64,000 nucleotides of DNA, from NCBI RefSeq assembly GCF_000737245.1, contig NZ_JPQU01000011.1:96614-160613 (forward strand), read 5' to 3'. Below the pieces are notes generated by a model. The model had not been told where the DNA came from. It was given only the letters and a program-made list of their open reading frames with translations, and searched no databases. A program made the translations under genes and the position numbers. This DNA is from Pseudomonas syringae (GTDB lineage: Bacteria; Pseudomonadota; Gammaproteobacteria; Pseudomonadales; Pseudomonadaceae). Of this stretch, positions 1 to 11,043 are shown piece after piece; within the stretch, counting starts at the first letter, position 1, and every line of letters begins with the position of its first letter.

Positions 1-506
1 GTGTTGAAGAATACAAAACCCTGTCCGTCAAAGTGCCGCCTGGTGTTGATACTGGTGACCGCATTCGTCTGTCGGGTGAGGGTGAAGCGGGCACTCAGGG
101 TGGGCCGACTGGCGACCTGTACGTCGTGATCAATGTTCGTGAGCACGCGATTTTCCAGCGCGATGGCAAGCATCTGTTCTGCGAAGTGCCGATCAGCTTC
201 ACTGACGCTGCCTTGGGCGGCGAGCTTGAAGTGCCAACCCTCGATGGTCGCGTGAAACTGAAGATTCCTGAGGGTACGCAGACCGGCAAGCAATTCCGTC
301 TGCGTGGCAAAGGCGTTGCTCCGGTACGTGGCGGCGGTGCGGGTGACTTGATGTGCCGTGTGGCCGTAGAGACACCGGTCAATCTGGGTCGCCGTCAGCG
401 CGAACTGCTGGAAGAGTTCCGCTCAACGCTTGAGGGTGATAGCTCTCACTCACCGAAAGCCACGGGTTGGTTCGACGGTGTGAAGCGTTTCTTCGGCGAT
501 CTGTAA
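1..506 (+). CDS. dnaJ: Chaperone DnaJ, C-terminal part (5' end outside window)
   Basis: The reading frame is open from the first bases ([20 protein letters not shown]) to a TAA at 504-506. It matches the C-terminal substrate-binding and dimerisation domains of type I DnaJ, the Hsp40 co-chaperone that delivers unfolded proteins to DnaK and stimulates its ATPase. The J domain and zinc-finger region lie upstream of the window. The repeated beta-rich segments ([21 protein letters not shown], then [20 protein letters not shown]) are the paired CTD folds of this family. dapB follows after 20 bp, the order seen across Pseudomonas. The assignment is firm; only the start is missing. Confidence 0.95.
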   Translation, partial: VEEYKTLSVKVPPGVDTGDRIRLSGEGEAGTQGGPTGDLYVVINVREHAIFQRDGKHLFCEVPISFTDAALGGELEVPTLDGRVKLKIPEGTQTGKQFRLRGKGVAPVRGGGAGDLMCRVAVETPVNLGRRQRELLEEFRSTLEGDSSHSPKATGWFDGVKRFFGDL

Positions 507-514
507 CGCTTTAA

Positions 515-1330
<816 letters not shown>

Positions 1331-1349
1331 TCGCCTGATCATGCAGCAG

Positions 1350-1389
1350 AGGCGCAACCCGTCAACAGCAGGGTTTGCGCCTTCTATTT
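1350..1389 (+). terminator. Probable terminator after dapB
   Basis: AGGCGCAACCC (1350-1360) pairs with GGGTTTGCGCCT (1371-1382) through one bulge, with a 10-nt loop. The following tract TCTATTT is only partly T-rich, so this is a modest intrinsic terminator. Confidence 0.5.
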
Positions 1390-1516
1390 CCCGCTCGAGG
1401 GAACTTCTGTCGCAATCCCCCGTCTTTTTGCCTCATTGGCGGTAGACCAAAATAGCCTTTTTCTGTAAGCTACAGCTTTAGTGTGTCCACTAAAAGCGCG
1501 CAGATGATTCCATAAG

Positions 1517-1553
1517 AAAGCGGGGTGACGTAACTACGTCATTCCGCTTTTTT
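1517..1553 (+). promoter_or_regulatory. Terminator-like hairpin in the carA leader (possible attenuator)
   Basis: AAAGCGGGGTGACGTA (1517-1532) pairs along its whole length, with two G-T wobbles, to TACGTCATTCCGCTTT (1535-1550). A run of six T follows at 1548-1553. It sits 45 bp before the carA start and beyond the dapB terminator. It would therefore either end upstream transcription or act as an attenuator of carAB, whose expression in pseudomonads responds to pyrimidines and arginine. I find no obvious regulatory leader peptide; only a three-codon frame (ATGATTCCATAA) lies just before the stem. The hairpin is seen; the attenuator role is inferred. Confidence 0.6.
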
Positions 1554-1598
1554 GCAACCTGCGAACGCCCTTTCAGGCTTTACTTACGGGAGGTCTTC

Positions 1599-2735
1599 TT
1601 GACTAAGCCAGCCATACTCGCCCTTGCTGATGGCAGCATTTTTCGCGGCGAAGCCATTGGAGCCGACGGTCAAACCGTTGGCGAGGTAGTGTTTAACACT
1701 GCCATGACAGGCTATCAGGAAATCCTTACCGATCCTTCCTATGCCCAGCAAATCGTAACTCTGACTTACCCGCACATCGGCAACACCGGCACCACGCCGG
1801 AAGATGCTGAATCTGACCGCGTCTGGTCTGCTGGCCTGGTCATCCGTGACCTGCCGCTGGTTGCCAGCAACTGGCGCAACAAGATGTCCCTTGGCGATTA
1901 CCTGAAAGCCAATGGCGTGGTAGCGATCGCCGGTATCGACACCCGTCGCCTGACCCGCATCCTGCGTGAGAAAGGCGCTCAGAACGGCTGCATCATGGCC
2001 GGTGACGATATTACTGAAGAAGCGGCAATCGCAGCAGCGCGCGGTTTCCCGGGCCTGAAGGGTATGGACCTGGCGAAAGTCGTCAGCGTCAAGGAAAGCT
2101 ACGAATGGCGTTCCAGCGTCTGGTCACTCAAGACTGACAGCTGCCCGGAAATCCCGGCTAGCGACCTGAAGTACCATGTTGTTGCCTACGACTACGGCGT
2201 CAAGGTCAACATCCTGCGCATGCTGGTTGAGCGTGGCTGCCGCATCACCGTGGTGCCAGCTCAGACGCCAGCGAGCGAGGTCCTGGCGCTCAAGCCGGAC
2301 GGCGTGTTCCTGTCTAACGGACCTGGCGACCCTGAGCCTTGCGACTACGCGATCAAGGCCATCAAGGAAGTACTGGAAACTGATATTCCGGTATTCGGTA
2401 TCTGCCTGGGTCACCAGTTGCTGGCCCTGGCTTCCGGTGCCAAGACAGTAAAAATGGGTCACGGCCACCACGGTGCCAACCACCCGGTTCAGGATCTGGA
2501 CACTGGCGTCGTGATGATCACCAGCCAGAACCACGGCTTCGCAGTCGATGAAGCGACTTTGCCCGGCAACGTTCGCGCCATCCACAAGTCGTTGTTCGAC
2601 GGTAGCCTGCAAGGCATCGAGCGCACCGACAAGGACGCCTTCAGCTTCCAGGGTCACCCTGAAGCAAGTCCGGGCCCTACCGATGTGGCTCCGCTGTTTG
2701 ATCGCTTTATCGAAACCATGGCCAAGCGACGCTGA
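1599..2735 (+). CDS. carA: Carbamoyl-phosphate synthase small (glutaminase) subunit
   Basis: 378 aa. It hydrolyses glutamine and channels ammonia to CarB for carbamoyl phosphate synthesis (arginine and pyrimidine pathways). The N-terminal CPSase_sm domain spans about residues 1-140. A class I glutamine amidotransferase domain follows, with nucleophile Cys269 in FGICLGHQ and the His353/Glu355 pair in QGHPEAS. The start is TTG at 1599, supported by GGGAGG at 1588-1593 and by the family N terminus [14 protein letters not shown] terminator-like hairpin sits in its leader. carB follows after a 129-bp gap. Confidence 0.97.
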   Translation: MTKPAILALADGSIFRGEAIGADGQTVGEVVFNTAMTGYQEILTDPSYAQQIVTLTYPHIGNTGTTPEDAESDRVWSAGLVIRDLPLVASNWRNKMSLGDYLKANGVVAIAGIDTRRLTRILREKGAQNGCIMAGDDITEEAAIAAARGFPGLKGMDLAKVVSVKESYEWRSSVWSLKTDSCPEIPASDLKYHVVAYDYGVKVNILRMLVERGCRITVVPAQTPASEVLALKPDGVFLSNGPGDPEPCDYAIKAIKEVLETDIPVFGICLGHQLLALASGAKTVKMGHGHHGANHPVQDLDTGVVMITSQNHGFAVDEATLPGNVRAIHKSLFDGSLQGIERTDKDAFSFQGHPEASPGPTDVAPLFDRFIETMAKRR

Positions 2736-2764
2736 GCGGTTGCCTTGAGAATGTAATGCGCAGC

Positions 2765-2808
2765 TGCCGGGCCGGACCTGAACAACGTTCGGCGAAGACC
2801 GCCCGGCA
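2765..2808 (+). other. Intercistronic hairpin between carA and carB
   Basis: TGCCGGGC (2765-2772) is complementary to GCCCGGCA (2801-2808) around a 28-nt loop. There is no following T-run, so it is unlikely to be a terminator. It may stabilise or process the carAB mRNA. Nothing else is visible in the 129-bp gap. Confidence 0.4.
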
Positions 2809-2864
2809 CTGCAGAGAAATTCAAGACGGCTTGCCGACTGACCTACGGATTTGAGTGACAACCC

Positions 2865-5800
2865 ATGCCAAAACGTACAGACATAAAAAGCATCCTGATT
2901 CTCGGCGCCGGTCCTATCGTGATCGGTCAGGCCTGTGAATTCGACTACTCCGGTGCCCAGGCCTGTAAAGCCCTGCGCGAAGAGGGTTATCGCGTCATTC
3001 TGGTGAACTCCAACCCAGCGACGATCATGACTGACCCGTCCATGGCGGACGCGACGTACATCGAGCCGATCAAGTGGCAGACCGTTGCCAAGATCATCGA
3101 AAAAGAACGTCCTGATGCACTTCTGCCAACCATGGGTGGCCAGACTGCACTGAACTGCGCACTGGATCTGGAGCGCGAAGGCGTTCTGGAGAAGTTCGGC
3201 GTTGAGATGATCGGTGCCAATGCCGACACCATCGATAAGGCTGAAGACCGTTCGCGCTTCGACAAGGCGATGAAATCCATCGGTCTGGACTGCCCGCGTT
3301 CGGGTATTGCCCACTCCATGGAAGAGTCCTACGCGGTTCTGGAAAAGCTCGGCTTCCCGTGCATCATTCGTCCGTCGTTCACCATGGGCGGCACCGGTGG
3401 CGGTATTGCTTACAACCGTGAAGAGTTCGAAGAAATCTGCACCCGTGGTCTGGACTTGTCTCCGACCAAGGAATTGCTGATCGACGAATCCCTGATCGGC
3501 TGGAAAGAGTACGAAATGGAAGTTGTCCGCGATAAAAAGGACAACTGCATCATCGTCTGCTCCATCGAAAACTTCGACCCGATGGGTGTGCACACCGGCG
3601 ACTCCATCACTGTTGCGCCAGCCCAAACGCTGACCGACAAGGAATACCAGATCATGCGTAACGCCTCTTTGGCGGTACTGCGTGAAATCGGTGTTGAAAC
3701 CGGCGGTTCCAACGTTCAGTTCGGCATCTGCCCGGACACTGGCCGTATGGTCGTGATCGAGATGAACCCGCGTGTATCGCGTTCCTCGGCACTGGCCTCG
3801 AAAGCGACCGGCTTCCCGATCGCTCGCGTCGCCGCCAAGCTGGCCATCGGTTACACCCTGGACGAGCTGCAAAACGAAATCACCGGCGGCAAGACTCCGG
3901 CGTCCTTCGAGCCTTCGATCGACTACGTCGTCACCAAGCTGCCACGTTTCGCGTTCGAGAAGTTCTCCAAGGCTGACGCGCGTCTGACCACTCAGATGAA
4001 GTCGGTTGGCGAAGTCATGGCTATCGGCCGCACCTTCCAGGAATCCTTGCAGAAAGCCCTGCGCGGTCTGGAAGTCGGCGTTAGCGGTCTGGATCCAAAG
4101 CTGGACCTGAGCAACCCGGAAAGCATGAGCGTACTCAAGCGTGAGCTGACCGTTCCAGGTGCCGAGCGTATCTGGTACGTCGCTGATGCATTCCGCGCTG
4201 GCATGACTGTCGAAGAAATCTTCGCCATGAACATGATCGACCCTTGGTTCCTGGTTCAGATCGAAGATCTGATCAAGGACGAAGAGAAGATCAAGACCCT
4301 GGGTCTGGCGACCATTGACCGCGATCTGATGTATCGCCTCAAGCGCAAGGGCTTCTCCGATGCGCGTCTGGCCAAGCTGCTGGGCGTCACCGAGAAGAAC
4401 CTGCGTCGTCATCGCCACAAGCTTGAAGTGTTCCCGGTCTACAAGCGCGTTGACACTTGCGCTGCCGAGTTCGCCACCGACACCGCTTACATGTACTCCA
4501 CCTACGAGGAGGAGTGCGAAGCCAATCCGTCGGATCGTGACAAGATCATCATCCTGGGCGGCGGTCCAAACCGTATCGGCCAGGGTATCGAGTTCGACTA
4601 CTGCTGTGTGCACGCGGCTCTCGCTCTGCGCGAAGACGGGTACGAGACCATCATGGTCAACTGCAACCCGGAAACCGTGTCCACCGACTACGACACCTCG
4701 GATCGTCTGTACTTCGAATCCGTAACACTGGAAGACGTGCTGGAAATCGTCCGCGTCGAGAAGCCAAAAGGTGTGATCGTCCAGTACGGCGGTCAGACCC
4801 CTTTGAAACTGGCTCGCGCCCTGGAAGAAGCTGGCGTACCGATCATCGGCACCAGCCCTGACGCAATCGACCGTGCAGAAGACCGTGAACGCTTCCAGCA
4901 AATGGTTGAGCGTCTGAACCTGCGTCAGCCACCGAACGCCACTGTTCGCAGTGAAGACGAAGCCATTCGCGCTGCTGGCAAGATTGGTTACCCGCTGGTG
5001 GTTCGTCCTTCCTACGTGTTGGGCGGCCGGGCGATGGAAATCGTATACGAAGAAGAAGAGCTCAAGCGCTACCTGCGCGACGCGGTGAAAGTGTCCAACG
5101 ACAGCCCGGTGCTGCTTGACCACTTCCTGAACTGCGCTATCGAAATGGATGTGGATGCTGTTTGCGACGGCACTGATGTCGTGATCGGCGCGATCATGCA
5201 GCACATCGAACAGGCTGGCGTTCACTCCGGTGACTCCGCTTGCTCGCTGCCGCCGTACTCGCTGCCGGCGCACATCCAGGACGAGATGCGTGAGCAGGTC
5301 AAGAAGATGGCTCTCGAATTGGGCGTGGTTGGCCTGATGAACGTGCAGCTAGCCTTGCAGGGCGAAGACATCTACGTGATCGAAGTGAACCCGCGTGCCT
5401 CGCGTACCGTGCCGTTCGTTTCCAAGTGCATCGGTGTTTCCCTGGCAATGATCGCGGCGCGCGTCATGGCAGGCAAAACCCTGAAAGAGCTCAACTTCAC
5501 CAAGGAAATCATCCCGAACTTCTACAGCGTGAAAGAGGCGGTGTTCCCATTCGCCAAATTCCCTGGGGTTGATCCGATCCTTGGCCCTGAGATGAAATCC
5601 ACAGGCGAAGTCATGGGCGTCGGCGATACCTTCGGTGAAGCGTTCGCCAAGGCTCAGATGGGTGCAAGCGAAGTGCTGCCCACAGGTGGCACTGCCTTCA
5701 TCAGCGTTCGTGATGACGATAAGCCGCTGGTAGCCGGGGTTGCTCGCGACCTGATCAGCCTGGGCTTCGAAATCGTTGCCACTGCCGGCACCGCGAAACT

Positions 5801-6086
5801 GATTGAAGATGCAGGCTTGAAGGTCCGTCGTGTGAACAAGGTGACTGAAGGTCGTCCACACGTTGTCGACATGATCAAGAATGACGAAGTCACCCTGATT
5901 ATCAACACTACGGAAGGGCGTCAGTCGATCGCTGATTCCTATTCCATTCGTCGTAATGCCTTGCAGCACAAGATCTATTGCACCACCACGATTGCTGCTG
6001 GCGAAGCTATCTGCGAAGCGCTCAAGTTCGGTCCTGAAAAAACCGTGCGTCGCTTGCAGGATCTACATGCAGGATTGAAGGCATGA
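2865..6086 (+). CDS. carB: Carbamoyl-phosphate synthase large subunit
   Basis: 1073 aa, full length. It makes carbamoyl phosphate from bicarbonate, two ATP and the ammonia released by CarA. Two homologous synthetase halves are clear: the first begins [20 protein letters not shown] near residue 12, the second [18 protein letters not shown] near residue 558, each with an ATP-grasp domain. The last ~130 residues are the MGS-like allosteric domain that binds UMP/IMP/ornithine in homologues. Its stop overlaps the greA start (ATGA), so the two are translationally coupled. A very long open frame on the opposite strand (2124-5273) is a coding-bias shadow. Confidence 0.98.
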   Translation: MPKRTDIKSILILGAGPIVIGQACEFDYSGAQACKALREEGYRVILVNSNPATIMTDPSMADATYIEPIKWQTVAKIIEKERPDALLPTMGGQTALNCALDLEREGVLEKFGVEMIGANADTIDKAEDRSRFDKAMKSIGLDCPRSGIAHSMEESYAVLEKLGFPCIIRPSFTMGGTGGGIAYNREEFEEICTRGLDLSPTKELLIDESLIGWKEYEMEVVRDKKDNCIIVCSIENFDPMGVHTGDSITVAPAQTLTDKEYQIMRNASLAVLREIGVETGGSNVQFGICPDTGRMVVIEMNPRVSRSSALASKATGFPIARVAAKLAIGYTLDELQNEITGGKTPASFEPSIDYVVTKLPRFAFEKFSKADARLTTQMKSVGEVMAIGRTFQESLQKALRGLEVGVSGLDPKLDLSNPESMSVLKRELTVPGAERIWYVADAFRAGMTVEEIFAMNMIDPWFLVQIEDLIKDEEKIKTLGLATIDRDLMYRLKRKGFSDARLAKLLGVTEKNLRRHRHKLEVFPVYKRVDTCAAEFATDTAYMYSTYEEECEANPSDRDKIIILGGGPNRIGQGIEFDYCCVHAALALREDGYETIMVNCNPETVSTDYDTSDRLYFESVTLEDVLEIVRVEKPKGVIVQYGGQTPLKLARALEEAGVPIIGTSPDAIDRAEDRERFQQMVERLNLRQPPNATVRSEDEAIRAAGKIGYPLVVRPSYVLGGRAMEIVYEEEELKRYLRDAVKVSNDSPVLLDHFLNCAIEMDVDAVCDGTDVVIGAIMQHIEQAGVHSGDSACSLPPYSLPAHIQDEMREQVKKMALELGVVGLMNVQLALQGEDIYVIEVNPRASRTVPFVSKCIGVSLAMIAARVMAGKTLKELNFTKEIIPNFYSVKEAVFPFAKFPGVDPILGPEMKSTGEVMGVGDTFGEAFAKAQMGASEVLPTGGTAFISVRDDDKPLVAGVARDLISLGFEIVATAGTAKLIEDAGLKVRRVNKVTEGRPHVVDMIKNDEVTLIINTTEGRQSIADSYSIRRNALQHKIYCTTTIAAGEAICEALKFGPEKTVRRLQDLHAGLKA

Positions 6087-6559
6087 TCAAATATCCAATG
6101 ACGGTCCAGGGCGCCAAGGCCCTGGAAGAAGAACATGCTCACCTCACCAAGGTCGTGCGTCCCAAGCTAAGCCAGGACATTGGTACGGCCCGTGAGCTGG
6201 GGGATCTGAAGGAAAATGCCGAGTACCACGCAGCTCGTGAGCAGCAAGGTATGGTTGAGGCGCGGATTCGTGATATTGAAGGCCGGATTCAGAATCAGGT
6301 CATCATTGATGTCACGTCCATCCCTCATACCGGCAAAGTGATTTTCGGCGTTACCGTGGAAATCGCTAACGTCGAGACGGATGATCGCGTCACCTACCAC
6401 ATCGTTGGTGAGGATGAGGCTGACTTCAAGCTCGGTAAGATCTCGGTTGGCTCACCCTTGGCTCGCGCCTTGATTGCCAAGGAAGAGGGTGATGTGGTTT
6501 CGGTGAAGACCCCAGGTGGCGTGATCGAGTACGAGATCGTTGAAGTTCGCCACATTTAA
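6083..6559 (+). CDS. greA: Transcription elongation factor GreA
   Basis: 158 aa. It enters the secondary channel of RNA polymerase and stimulates cleavage of backtracked RNA. The N-terminal coiled-coil hairpin (about 1-75) contains the signature region [20 protein letters not shown] with the acidic tip residues. The C-terminal FKBP-like domain ends [12 protein letters not shown]. The start codon shares four bases with the carB stop, so it is part of the carAB-greA transcript. DksA, encoded at 45.6 kb, uses the same polymerase channel. Confidence 0.97.
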   Translation: MIKYPMTVQGAKALEEEHAHLTKVVRPKLSQDIGTARELGDLKENAEYHAAREQQGMVEARIRDIEGRIQNQVIIDVTSIPHTGKVIFGVTVEIANVETDDRVTYHIVGEDEADFKLGKISVGSPLARALIAKEEGDVVSVKTPGGVIEYEIVEVRHI

Positions 6560-6980
6560 CTCGAGTCGCCCGTTTCTGGCGGGCGCATCGATTTGGCAGC
6601 TTACCCAGACCTTTTGGGTGGGCGGCCTGGTGTTGTTGCATCTGGCGATCCTGACGGTGTTGGACCAGACAGGTCTGATACCGTTGCTGATCCACGGCTT
6701 TGTTGGCATTCCTGGCGCATTGCTGGTCGGTTTTGCAGGATTGTGCGCAATGATGCAGATGGCGGTGCTGATCAGGATCGAGCGCGCTTCGAGTATTTGG
6801 CGGGATGTGCGAGGGCGGTTGCTGCTGGTCGCATTGTTTTCTGCGATCAGCTTCTACGGTCTCAGGCATTGGTTGCCCGATGCGGTGCACTGGCTGTTGA
6901 TGAGTTATCTGTTTCTAGGTCTGGCAGGCTTGCTGTTGGTTTTGCAGCCCGTGCCGGGAAGAGGCAACAGGGCACGCTGA
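6540..6980 (+). CDS. Small integral membrane protein (DUF4149-like)
   Basis: 146 aa and very hydrophobic, with about four transmembrane segments (near residues 25-45, 50-75, 92-110 and 118-136). It resembles the DUF4149-type protein commonly found immediately after greA in Pseudomonas; no function is established. The likely start is TTG at 6540, overlapping the end of greA by 20 bp. No in-frame ATG lies near the N terminus, and moving to the GTG at about 6618 would remove the conserved [17 protein letters not shown] stretch. It ends convergent with yhbY, 21 bp apart. Confidence 0.7.
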   Translation: MKFATFNSSRPFLAGASIWQLTQTFWVGGLVLLHLAILTVLDQTGLIPLLIHGFVGIPGALLVGFAGLCAMMQMAVLIRIERASSIWRDVRGRLLLVALFSAISFYGLRHWLPDAVHWLLMSYLFLGLAGLLLVLQPVPGRGNRAR

Positions 6981-7001
6981 TGCGGCCCTGGCTTCGTTTT
7001 A

Positions 7002-7310
7002 TCAGTGTGCGCGGTGTACGTTTGAAAGCTGTTTGTTAACCTTCGGATTCTTGCGATAGATCAGCGCCATTTTGCCGATGACCTGCACGAGATCCGCGGT
7101 ACCAGCCTTGCACAATTCTGCAATGGTCTGCAGACGGCTTTCGCGGTCGAGGATATTGAGCTTGATCTTGATCAGCTCGTGATCGCTCAATGCGCGTTCC
7201 AGTTCGGCTAACACACCTTCAGTCAAACCATTGTCCGCCACGATCAATACCGGTTTCAGATGGTGGCCAATGGATTTGTACTGTTTCTTCTGCTCTTGAG
7301 TGAGCGGCAT
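7002..7310 (-). CDS. yhbY: Ribosome assembly RNA-binding protein YhbY (CRM domain)
   Basis: 102 aa made of a single CRM domain, a KH-like fold that binds pre-50S ribosomal particles. The family pattern is clear: LTQEQKKQYKSIGHHLKPV at the N terminus and the region DHELIKIKL followed by GKMALIYRKN. It is transcribed away from rlmE, another 50S-related gene, across a 104-bp divergent gap, an arrangement conserved in gammaproteobacteria. Both products act on the large subunit. Confidence 0.93.
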   Translation of the reverse strand: MPLTQEQKKQYKSIGHHLKPVLIVADNGLTEGVLAELERALSDHELIKIKLNILDRESRLQTIAELCKAGTADLVQVIGKMALIYRKNPKVNKQLSNVHRAH

Positions 7311-7414
7311 AATCTGACCCCTGCGTCTGATCTTGTAAAAAGCGGCGGCCAGTTTACCCGAGCGAGTCCGGGACCGCCCACTTAATCACGACTCGTTTAT
7401 TTTTGAGGTGCCCC

Positions 7415-8065
7415 GTGGCCCGTTCCAAGACAAGCCATAACTGGCTCAAAGAACACTTCGACGACAAATACGTCAAAATGGCGCAAAAGGACGGCTATCG
7501 TTCACGTGCTAGCTACAAACTGCTGGAGATCCAGGAAAAGGACAAAATCATCCGTCCTGGCATGACCGTAATCGACCTTGGCGCGGCCCCTGGTGGCTGG
7601 TCGCAGGTGACCAGTCGTCTGATTGGTGGTCAGGGCCGCCTGATTGCGTCCGATATCCTTGAAATGGACAGCATCCCGGATGTGACCTTTATTCAGGGCG
7701 ATTTTACAGAGGACGCGGTGCTGGCTCAGATCCTGGAAGCCGTTGGTAATACGCAAGTGGACCTTGTGATTTCCGATATGGCCCCCAATATGAGTGGATT
7801 GAGCGCTGTTGATATGCCGCGAGCAATGTTTCTTTGCGAGTTGGCACTCGACCTTGCCGGCCGGGTTTTGCGTCCAGGTGGTGATTTTTTGATCAAGGTC
7901 TTCCAGGGTGAAGGCTTCGATACCTACCACAAGGACATCCGGAAACTGTTCGACAAGGTGCAGATGCGCAAGCCTTTGTCGTCCCGTGATCGCTCCCGTG
8001 AGCAATATCTGCTGGGGCGCGGCTTCAAGGGCATTGATGGCTCGGAGAGCATCGAGCGTTTCTGA
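7415..8065 (+). CDS. rlmE: 23S rRNA (uridine-2552-2'-O)-methyltransferase
   Basis: 216 aa. It methylates the ribose of U2552 in the 23S A-loop at a late step of 50S assembly. The SAM motif is [12 protein letters not shown] at 54-65. The K-D-K-E catalytic tetrad of the family is present as Lys35, Asp121, Lys161 and Glu196. The GTG at 7415 is chosen because it gives the conserved N terminus [16 protein letters not shown] and has GAGGTG at 7405-7410; an upstream TTG adds only four unconserved residues. The family is heat-shock regulated with ftsH in E. coli; ftsH follows 183 bp downstream here. Confidence 0.96.
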   Translation: MARSKTSHNWLKEHFDDKYVKMAQKDGYRSRASYKLLEIQEKDKIIRPGMTVIDLGAAPGGWSQVTSRLIGGQGRLIASDILEMDSIPDVTFIQGDFTEDAVLAQILEAVGNTQVDLVISDMAPNMSGLSAVDMPRAMFLCELALDLAGRVLRPGGDFLIKVFQGEGFDTYHKDIRKLFDKVQMRKPLSSRDRSREQYLLGRGFKGIDGSESIERF

Positions 8066-8213
8066 TAGTGAGCGATAGATTTTTTTAAATGGCCTTGTCG
8101 ATGCAGCATCACCGAGCATCGTGTAGTCAAAGTTTCACAAAGGGTTACAGACGGCGCCTGCCACATCTGTAACATCTGTAGTAAGTTAGGCCGGTGAATA
8201 TCATGCGAGGCAC

Positions 8214-8228
8214 GCTCCAGCGTGGAGC
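8214..8228 (+). promoter_or_regulatory. Small hairpin just before the ftsH ribosome-binding site
   Basis: GCTCCA (8214-8219) pairs with TGGAGC (8223-8228) around a 3-nt loop, ending 8 nt before the GAGG at 8237-8240. It could modulate translation initiation of ftsH. The 183-bp rlmE-ftsH gap shows no convincing intrinsic terminator. The structure is seen; the role is guesswork. Confidence 0.3.
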
Positions 8229-8248
8229 TTGCTTCAGAGGGTAGCTAA

Positions 8249-10168
8249 TTGAACGATATGGCAAAGAATTTGATCCTGTGGTTGATCATCGCGGCTGTCC
8301 TTGTGACGGTGATGAACAACTTCTCCAGCCCGAACGAGCCGCAGACCCTCAACTACTCTGAGTTCATCCAGCAGGTCAAGGATGGCAAGGTCGAGAAAGT
8401 TGCTGTCGATGGCTACGTCATTACGGGCAAGCGCACCGATGGCGACAATTTCAAGACCATCCGTCCGGCAATTCAGGACAATGGCCTGATCGGCGACCTG
8501 GTTGATAACAACGTTGTTGTCGAAGGCAAACAGCCTGAGCAGCAGAGCATCTGGACTCAGCTGCTGGTTGCGAGCTTCCCGATCCTGGTGATCATTGCCG
8601 TGTTCATGTTCTTCATGCGTCAGATGCAAGGTGGCGCTGGAGGCAAGGGCGGGCCGATGAGTTTCGGCAAGAGCAAGGCGCGCCTGCTCTCTGAAGATCA
8701 GGTCAAGACTACCCTTGCGGACGTTGCTGGTTGCGACGAAGCCAAGGAAGAGGTCGGCGAGCTTGTTGAGTTCCTCCGCGATCCGGGCAAGTTCCAGCGC
8801 CTGGGGGGGCGAATTCCTCGTGGTGTCCTGATGGTGGGTCCACCCGGTACCGGTAAAACCTTGCTAGCCAAGGCGATTGCTGGCGAAGCCAAAGTACCGT
8901 TCTTCACCATTTCCGGTTCTGACTTTGTTGAGATGTTCGTAGGTGTCGGCGCGAGCCGCGTCCGTGACATGTTCGAGCAAGCCAAGAAACACGCTCCCTG
9001 CATCATCTTCATCGACGAAATTGACGCCGTCGGCCGTCATCGTGGCGCTGGCATGGGCGGTGGTCATGATGAGCGTGAGCAGACCCTCAACCAGTTGCTG
9101 GTAGAGATGGATGGTTTCGAGATGAATGACGGCATCATCGTCATCGCCGCAACCAACCGTCCGGATGTATTGGACCCGGCTCTGCTGCGTCCAGGCCGGT
9201 TTGACCGCCAGGTTGTGGTTGGTCTACCAGACATTCGTGGTCGTGAGCAGATTCTCAAAGTCCACATGCGTAAAGTGCCGATGGGCGACGACGTCAATGC
9301 GGGTGTTATTGCTCGTGGTACACCGGGCTTCTCCGGCGCCGACCTCGCCAACCTGGTCAACGAGGCCTCTCTGTTTGCGGCTCGTACCGGCAAGCGCATT
9401 GTCGAGATGAAAGAGTTCGAGCTCGCCAAAGACAAGATCATGATGGGTGCCGAGCGCAAATCCATGGTCATGTCCGAGAAAGAGAAGCGCAATACTGCTT
9501 ACCATGAAGCGGGTCACGCAATCGTTGGTCGTGTTGTGCCTGAGCATGACCCGGTCTACAAAGTGTCGATCATTCCTCGCGGCCGTGCGCTGGGTGTGAC
9601 GATGTTCCTGCCAGAGGAAGATCGTTACAGCTTGTCCAAGCGTGCGCTCATCAGCCAGATCTGTTCGCTGTATGGTGGTCGGATTGCTGAAGAAATGACC
9701 TTGGGCTTTGATGGCGTAACAACTGGTGCATCCAATGACATCATGCGCGCAAGTCAGATTGCGCGGAACATGGTGACCAAGTGGGGCTTGTCCGAGAAGC
9801 TGGGCCCGCTGCTGTACGGTGAAGATGAAGACCAGGGTTATCTGGGGCGTGGTGGCGGTGGCCCGAGCAGTGGTCTGTCGGCTGACACGGCTCGCCTGAT
9901 CGATTCGGAAGTTCGCAGCATCATTGATCAGTGCTATGGCACCGCGAAGCAGATCCTCACCGACAATCGTGAGAAGCTCGACGCGATGGCTGATGCGTTG
10001 ATGAAGTATGAAACGATTGATGCCGAGCAGATCGACGATATTATGGCTGGCCGTATTCCGCGTGAGCCGCGCGATTGGGAAGGTGGTTCGGGTACTCCAA
10101 GTACGCCGGCAACTCCTCCGGATGTTCGTCCGGAAGCCCCGATTGGCGGCCCAGCTGCTGAACACTAA
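8249..10168 (+). CDS. ftsH: ATP-dependent zinc metalloprotease FtsH
   Basis: 639 aa. Membrane-anchored AAA+ protease that degrades misfolded membrane proteins and selected soluble regulators. Transmembrane segments lie near residues 6-22 and 98-118 around a periplasmic domain. Walker A GPPGTGKT is at about 197-204, Walker B IIFIDEID near 252, the second region of homology around 300-320, and the zinc motif HEAGH near 418-422. The TTG start at 8249 has GAGG at 8237-8240; an ATG nine bases further in is the alternative. folP follows after 8 bp, so the two are cotranscribed. Confidence 0.97.
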   Translation: MNDMAKNLILWLIIAAVLVTVMNNFSSPNEPQTLNYSEFIQQVKDGKVEKVAVDGYVITGKRTDGDNFKTIRPAIQDNGLIGDLVDNNVVVEGKQPEQQSIWTQLLVASFPILVIIAVFMFFMRQMQGGAGGKGGPMSFGKSKARLLSEDQVKTTLADVAGCDEAKEEVGELVEFLRDPGKFQRLGGRIPRGVLMVGPPGTGKTLLAKAIAGEAKVPFFTISGSDFVEMFVGVGASRVRDMFEQAKKHAPCIIFIDEIDAVGRHRGAGMGGGHDEREQTLNQLLVEMDGFEMNDGIIVIAATNRPDVLDPALLRPGRFDRQVVVGLPDIRGREQILKVHMRKVPMGDDVNAGVIARGTPGFSGADLANLVNEASLFAARTGKRIVEMKEFELAKDKIMMGAERKSMVMSEKEKRNTAYHEAGHAIVGRVVPEHDPVYKVSIIPRGRALGVTMFLPEEDRYSLSKRALISQICSLYGGRIAEEMTLGFDGVTTGASNDIMRASQIARNMVTKWGLSEKLGPLLYGEDEDQGYLGRGGGGPSSGLSADTARLIDSEVRSIIDQCYGTAKQILTDNREKLDAMADALMKYETIDAEQIDDIMAGRIPREPRDWEGGSGTPSTPATPPDVRPEAPIGGPAAEH

Positions 10169-10176
10169 GGTCTGAC

Positions 10177-11028
10177 ATGACTTCTGCGCTGTACCCAACC
10201 CGGTTGCCTTGCGGCAACCGGGTTCTTGATTTAGCCCACACGCACGTGATGGGTATTCTCAATGCCACTCCAGACTCCTTCTCTGACGGCGGTCGCTACA
10301 CGCAGCTGGATGCCGCCTTGCGCCATGCAGAAGCGATGGTCGCGGCAGGCGCGACCCTGATTGATGTTGGCGGCGAGTCAACTCGTCCTGGCGCGCGGGC
10401 AGTCACTTCTTCAGAAGAGCTTGAGCGCGTGGCACCAGTCGTTGAAGCGTTGAGTCGCGAGCTCGATGTCATCATCTCGGTTGATACCTCGACTCCTGCA
10501 GTCATCACTGAGGCAGCCCGCCTCGGTGCAGGGCTCATCAATGACGTTCGCTCGTTGCGTCGAGAGGGTGCGCTAAAGGCCGCCGCAGCGACCGGACTGC
10601 CTGTGTGTCTGATGCACATGCTTGGCGAGCCTGGAGACATGCAGGACAATCCACAATACGAAAACCTGCTGGCTGAGGTCGGTGCCTTCCTGCGTGAGCG
10701 CATGCAGCAATGCGCCGCAGCAGGCATTCCCCACGAGCGGATTATTCTTGATCCTGGCTTTGGCTTTGCGAAAAGCCTCGACCATAATTTAAGTCTCTTC
10801 AAGCATATGCAGGAGCTGCATGCGCTGGGGCGACCGTTGTTGGTCGGTGTATCGCGCAAGAGCATGATCGGGGCCGCGTTGGGTCGTCCGGTGGGTGAGC
10901 GCCTCTATGGTGGTCTGGCGCTTGCTGCGCTGGCCATGACCAAGGGTGCAAAAATTTTGCGTGTTCACGACGTCGCCGAAACGGTTGATGTTGTGCGCAT
11001 GATTGCCGCCGTTGAAGCGGCGAAGTAA
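10177..11028 (+). CDS. folP: Dihydropteroate synthase
   Basis: 283 aa. It condenses p-aminobenzoate with 6-hydroxymethyl-dihydropterin pyrophosphate in folate synthesis and is the sulfonamide target. Family motifs are NATPDSFSDGG (from about residue 28), GGESTRPGA (near 66), the DVRS strand, DPGFGFAK and VGVSRKSMIG. It sits in the conserved ftsH-folP-glmM order. The start ATG at 10177 follows the ftsH stop by 8 bp, and glmM follows after 15 bp. folK, the preceding enzyme of the pathway, is at 37 kb in this window. Confidence 0.96.
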   Translation: MTSALYPTRLPCGNRVLDLAHTHVMGILNATPDSFSDGGRYTQLDAALRHAEAMVAAGATLIDVGGESTRPGARAVTSSEELERVAPVVEALSRELDVIISVDTSTPAVITEAARLGAGLINDVRSLRREGALKAAAATGLPVCLMHMLGEPGDMQDNPQYENLLAEVGAFLRERMQQCAAAGIPHERIILDPGFGFAKSLDHNLSLFKHMQELHALGRPLLVGVSRKSMIGAALGRPVGERLYGGLALAALAMTKGAKILRVHDVAETVDVVRMIAAVEAAK

Positions 11029-11043
11029 GAACACGGAGCACTC

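Noticed and set aside
2124..5273. 1049-codon open frame opposite carB
   Set aside because: Mirror of carB created by strong GC-biased codon use; no domain-like sequence, low-complexity valine/aspartate/histidine composition, no ribosome site, and carB is unambiguous.
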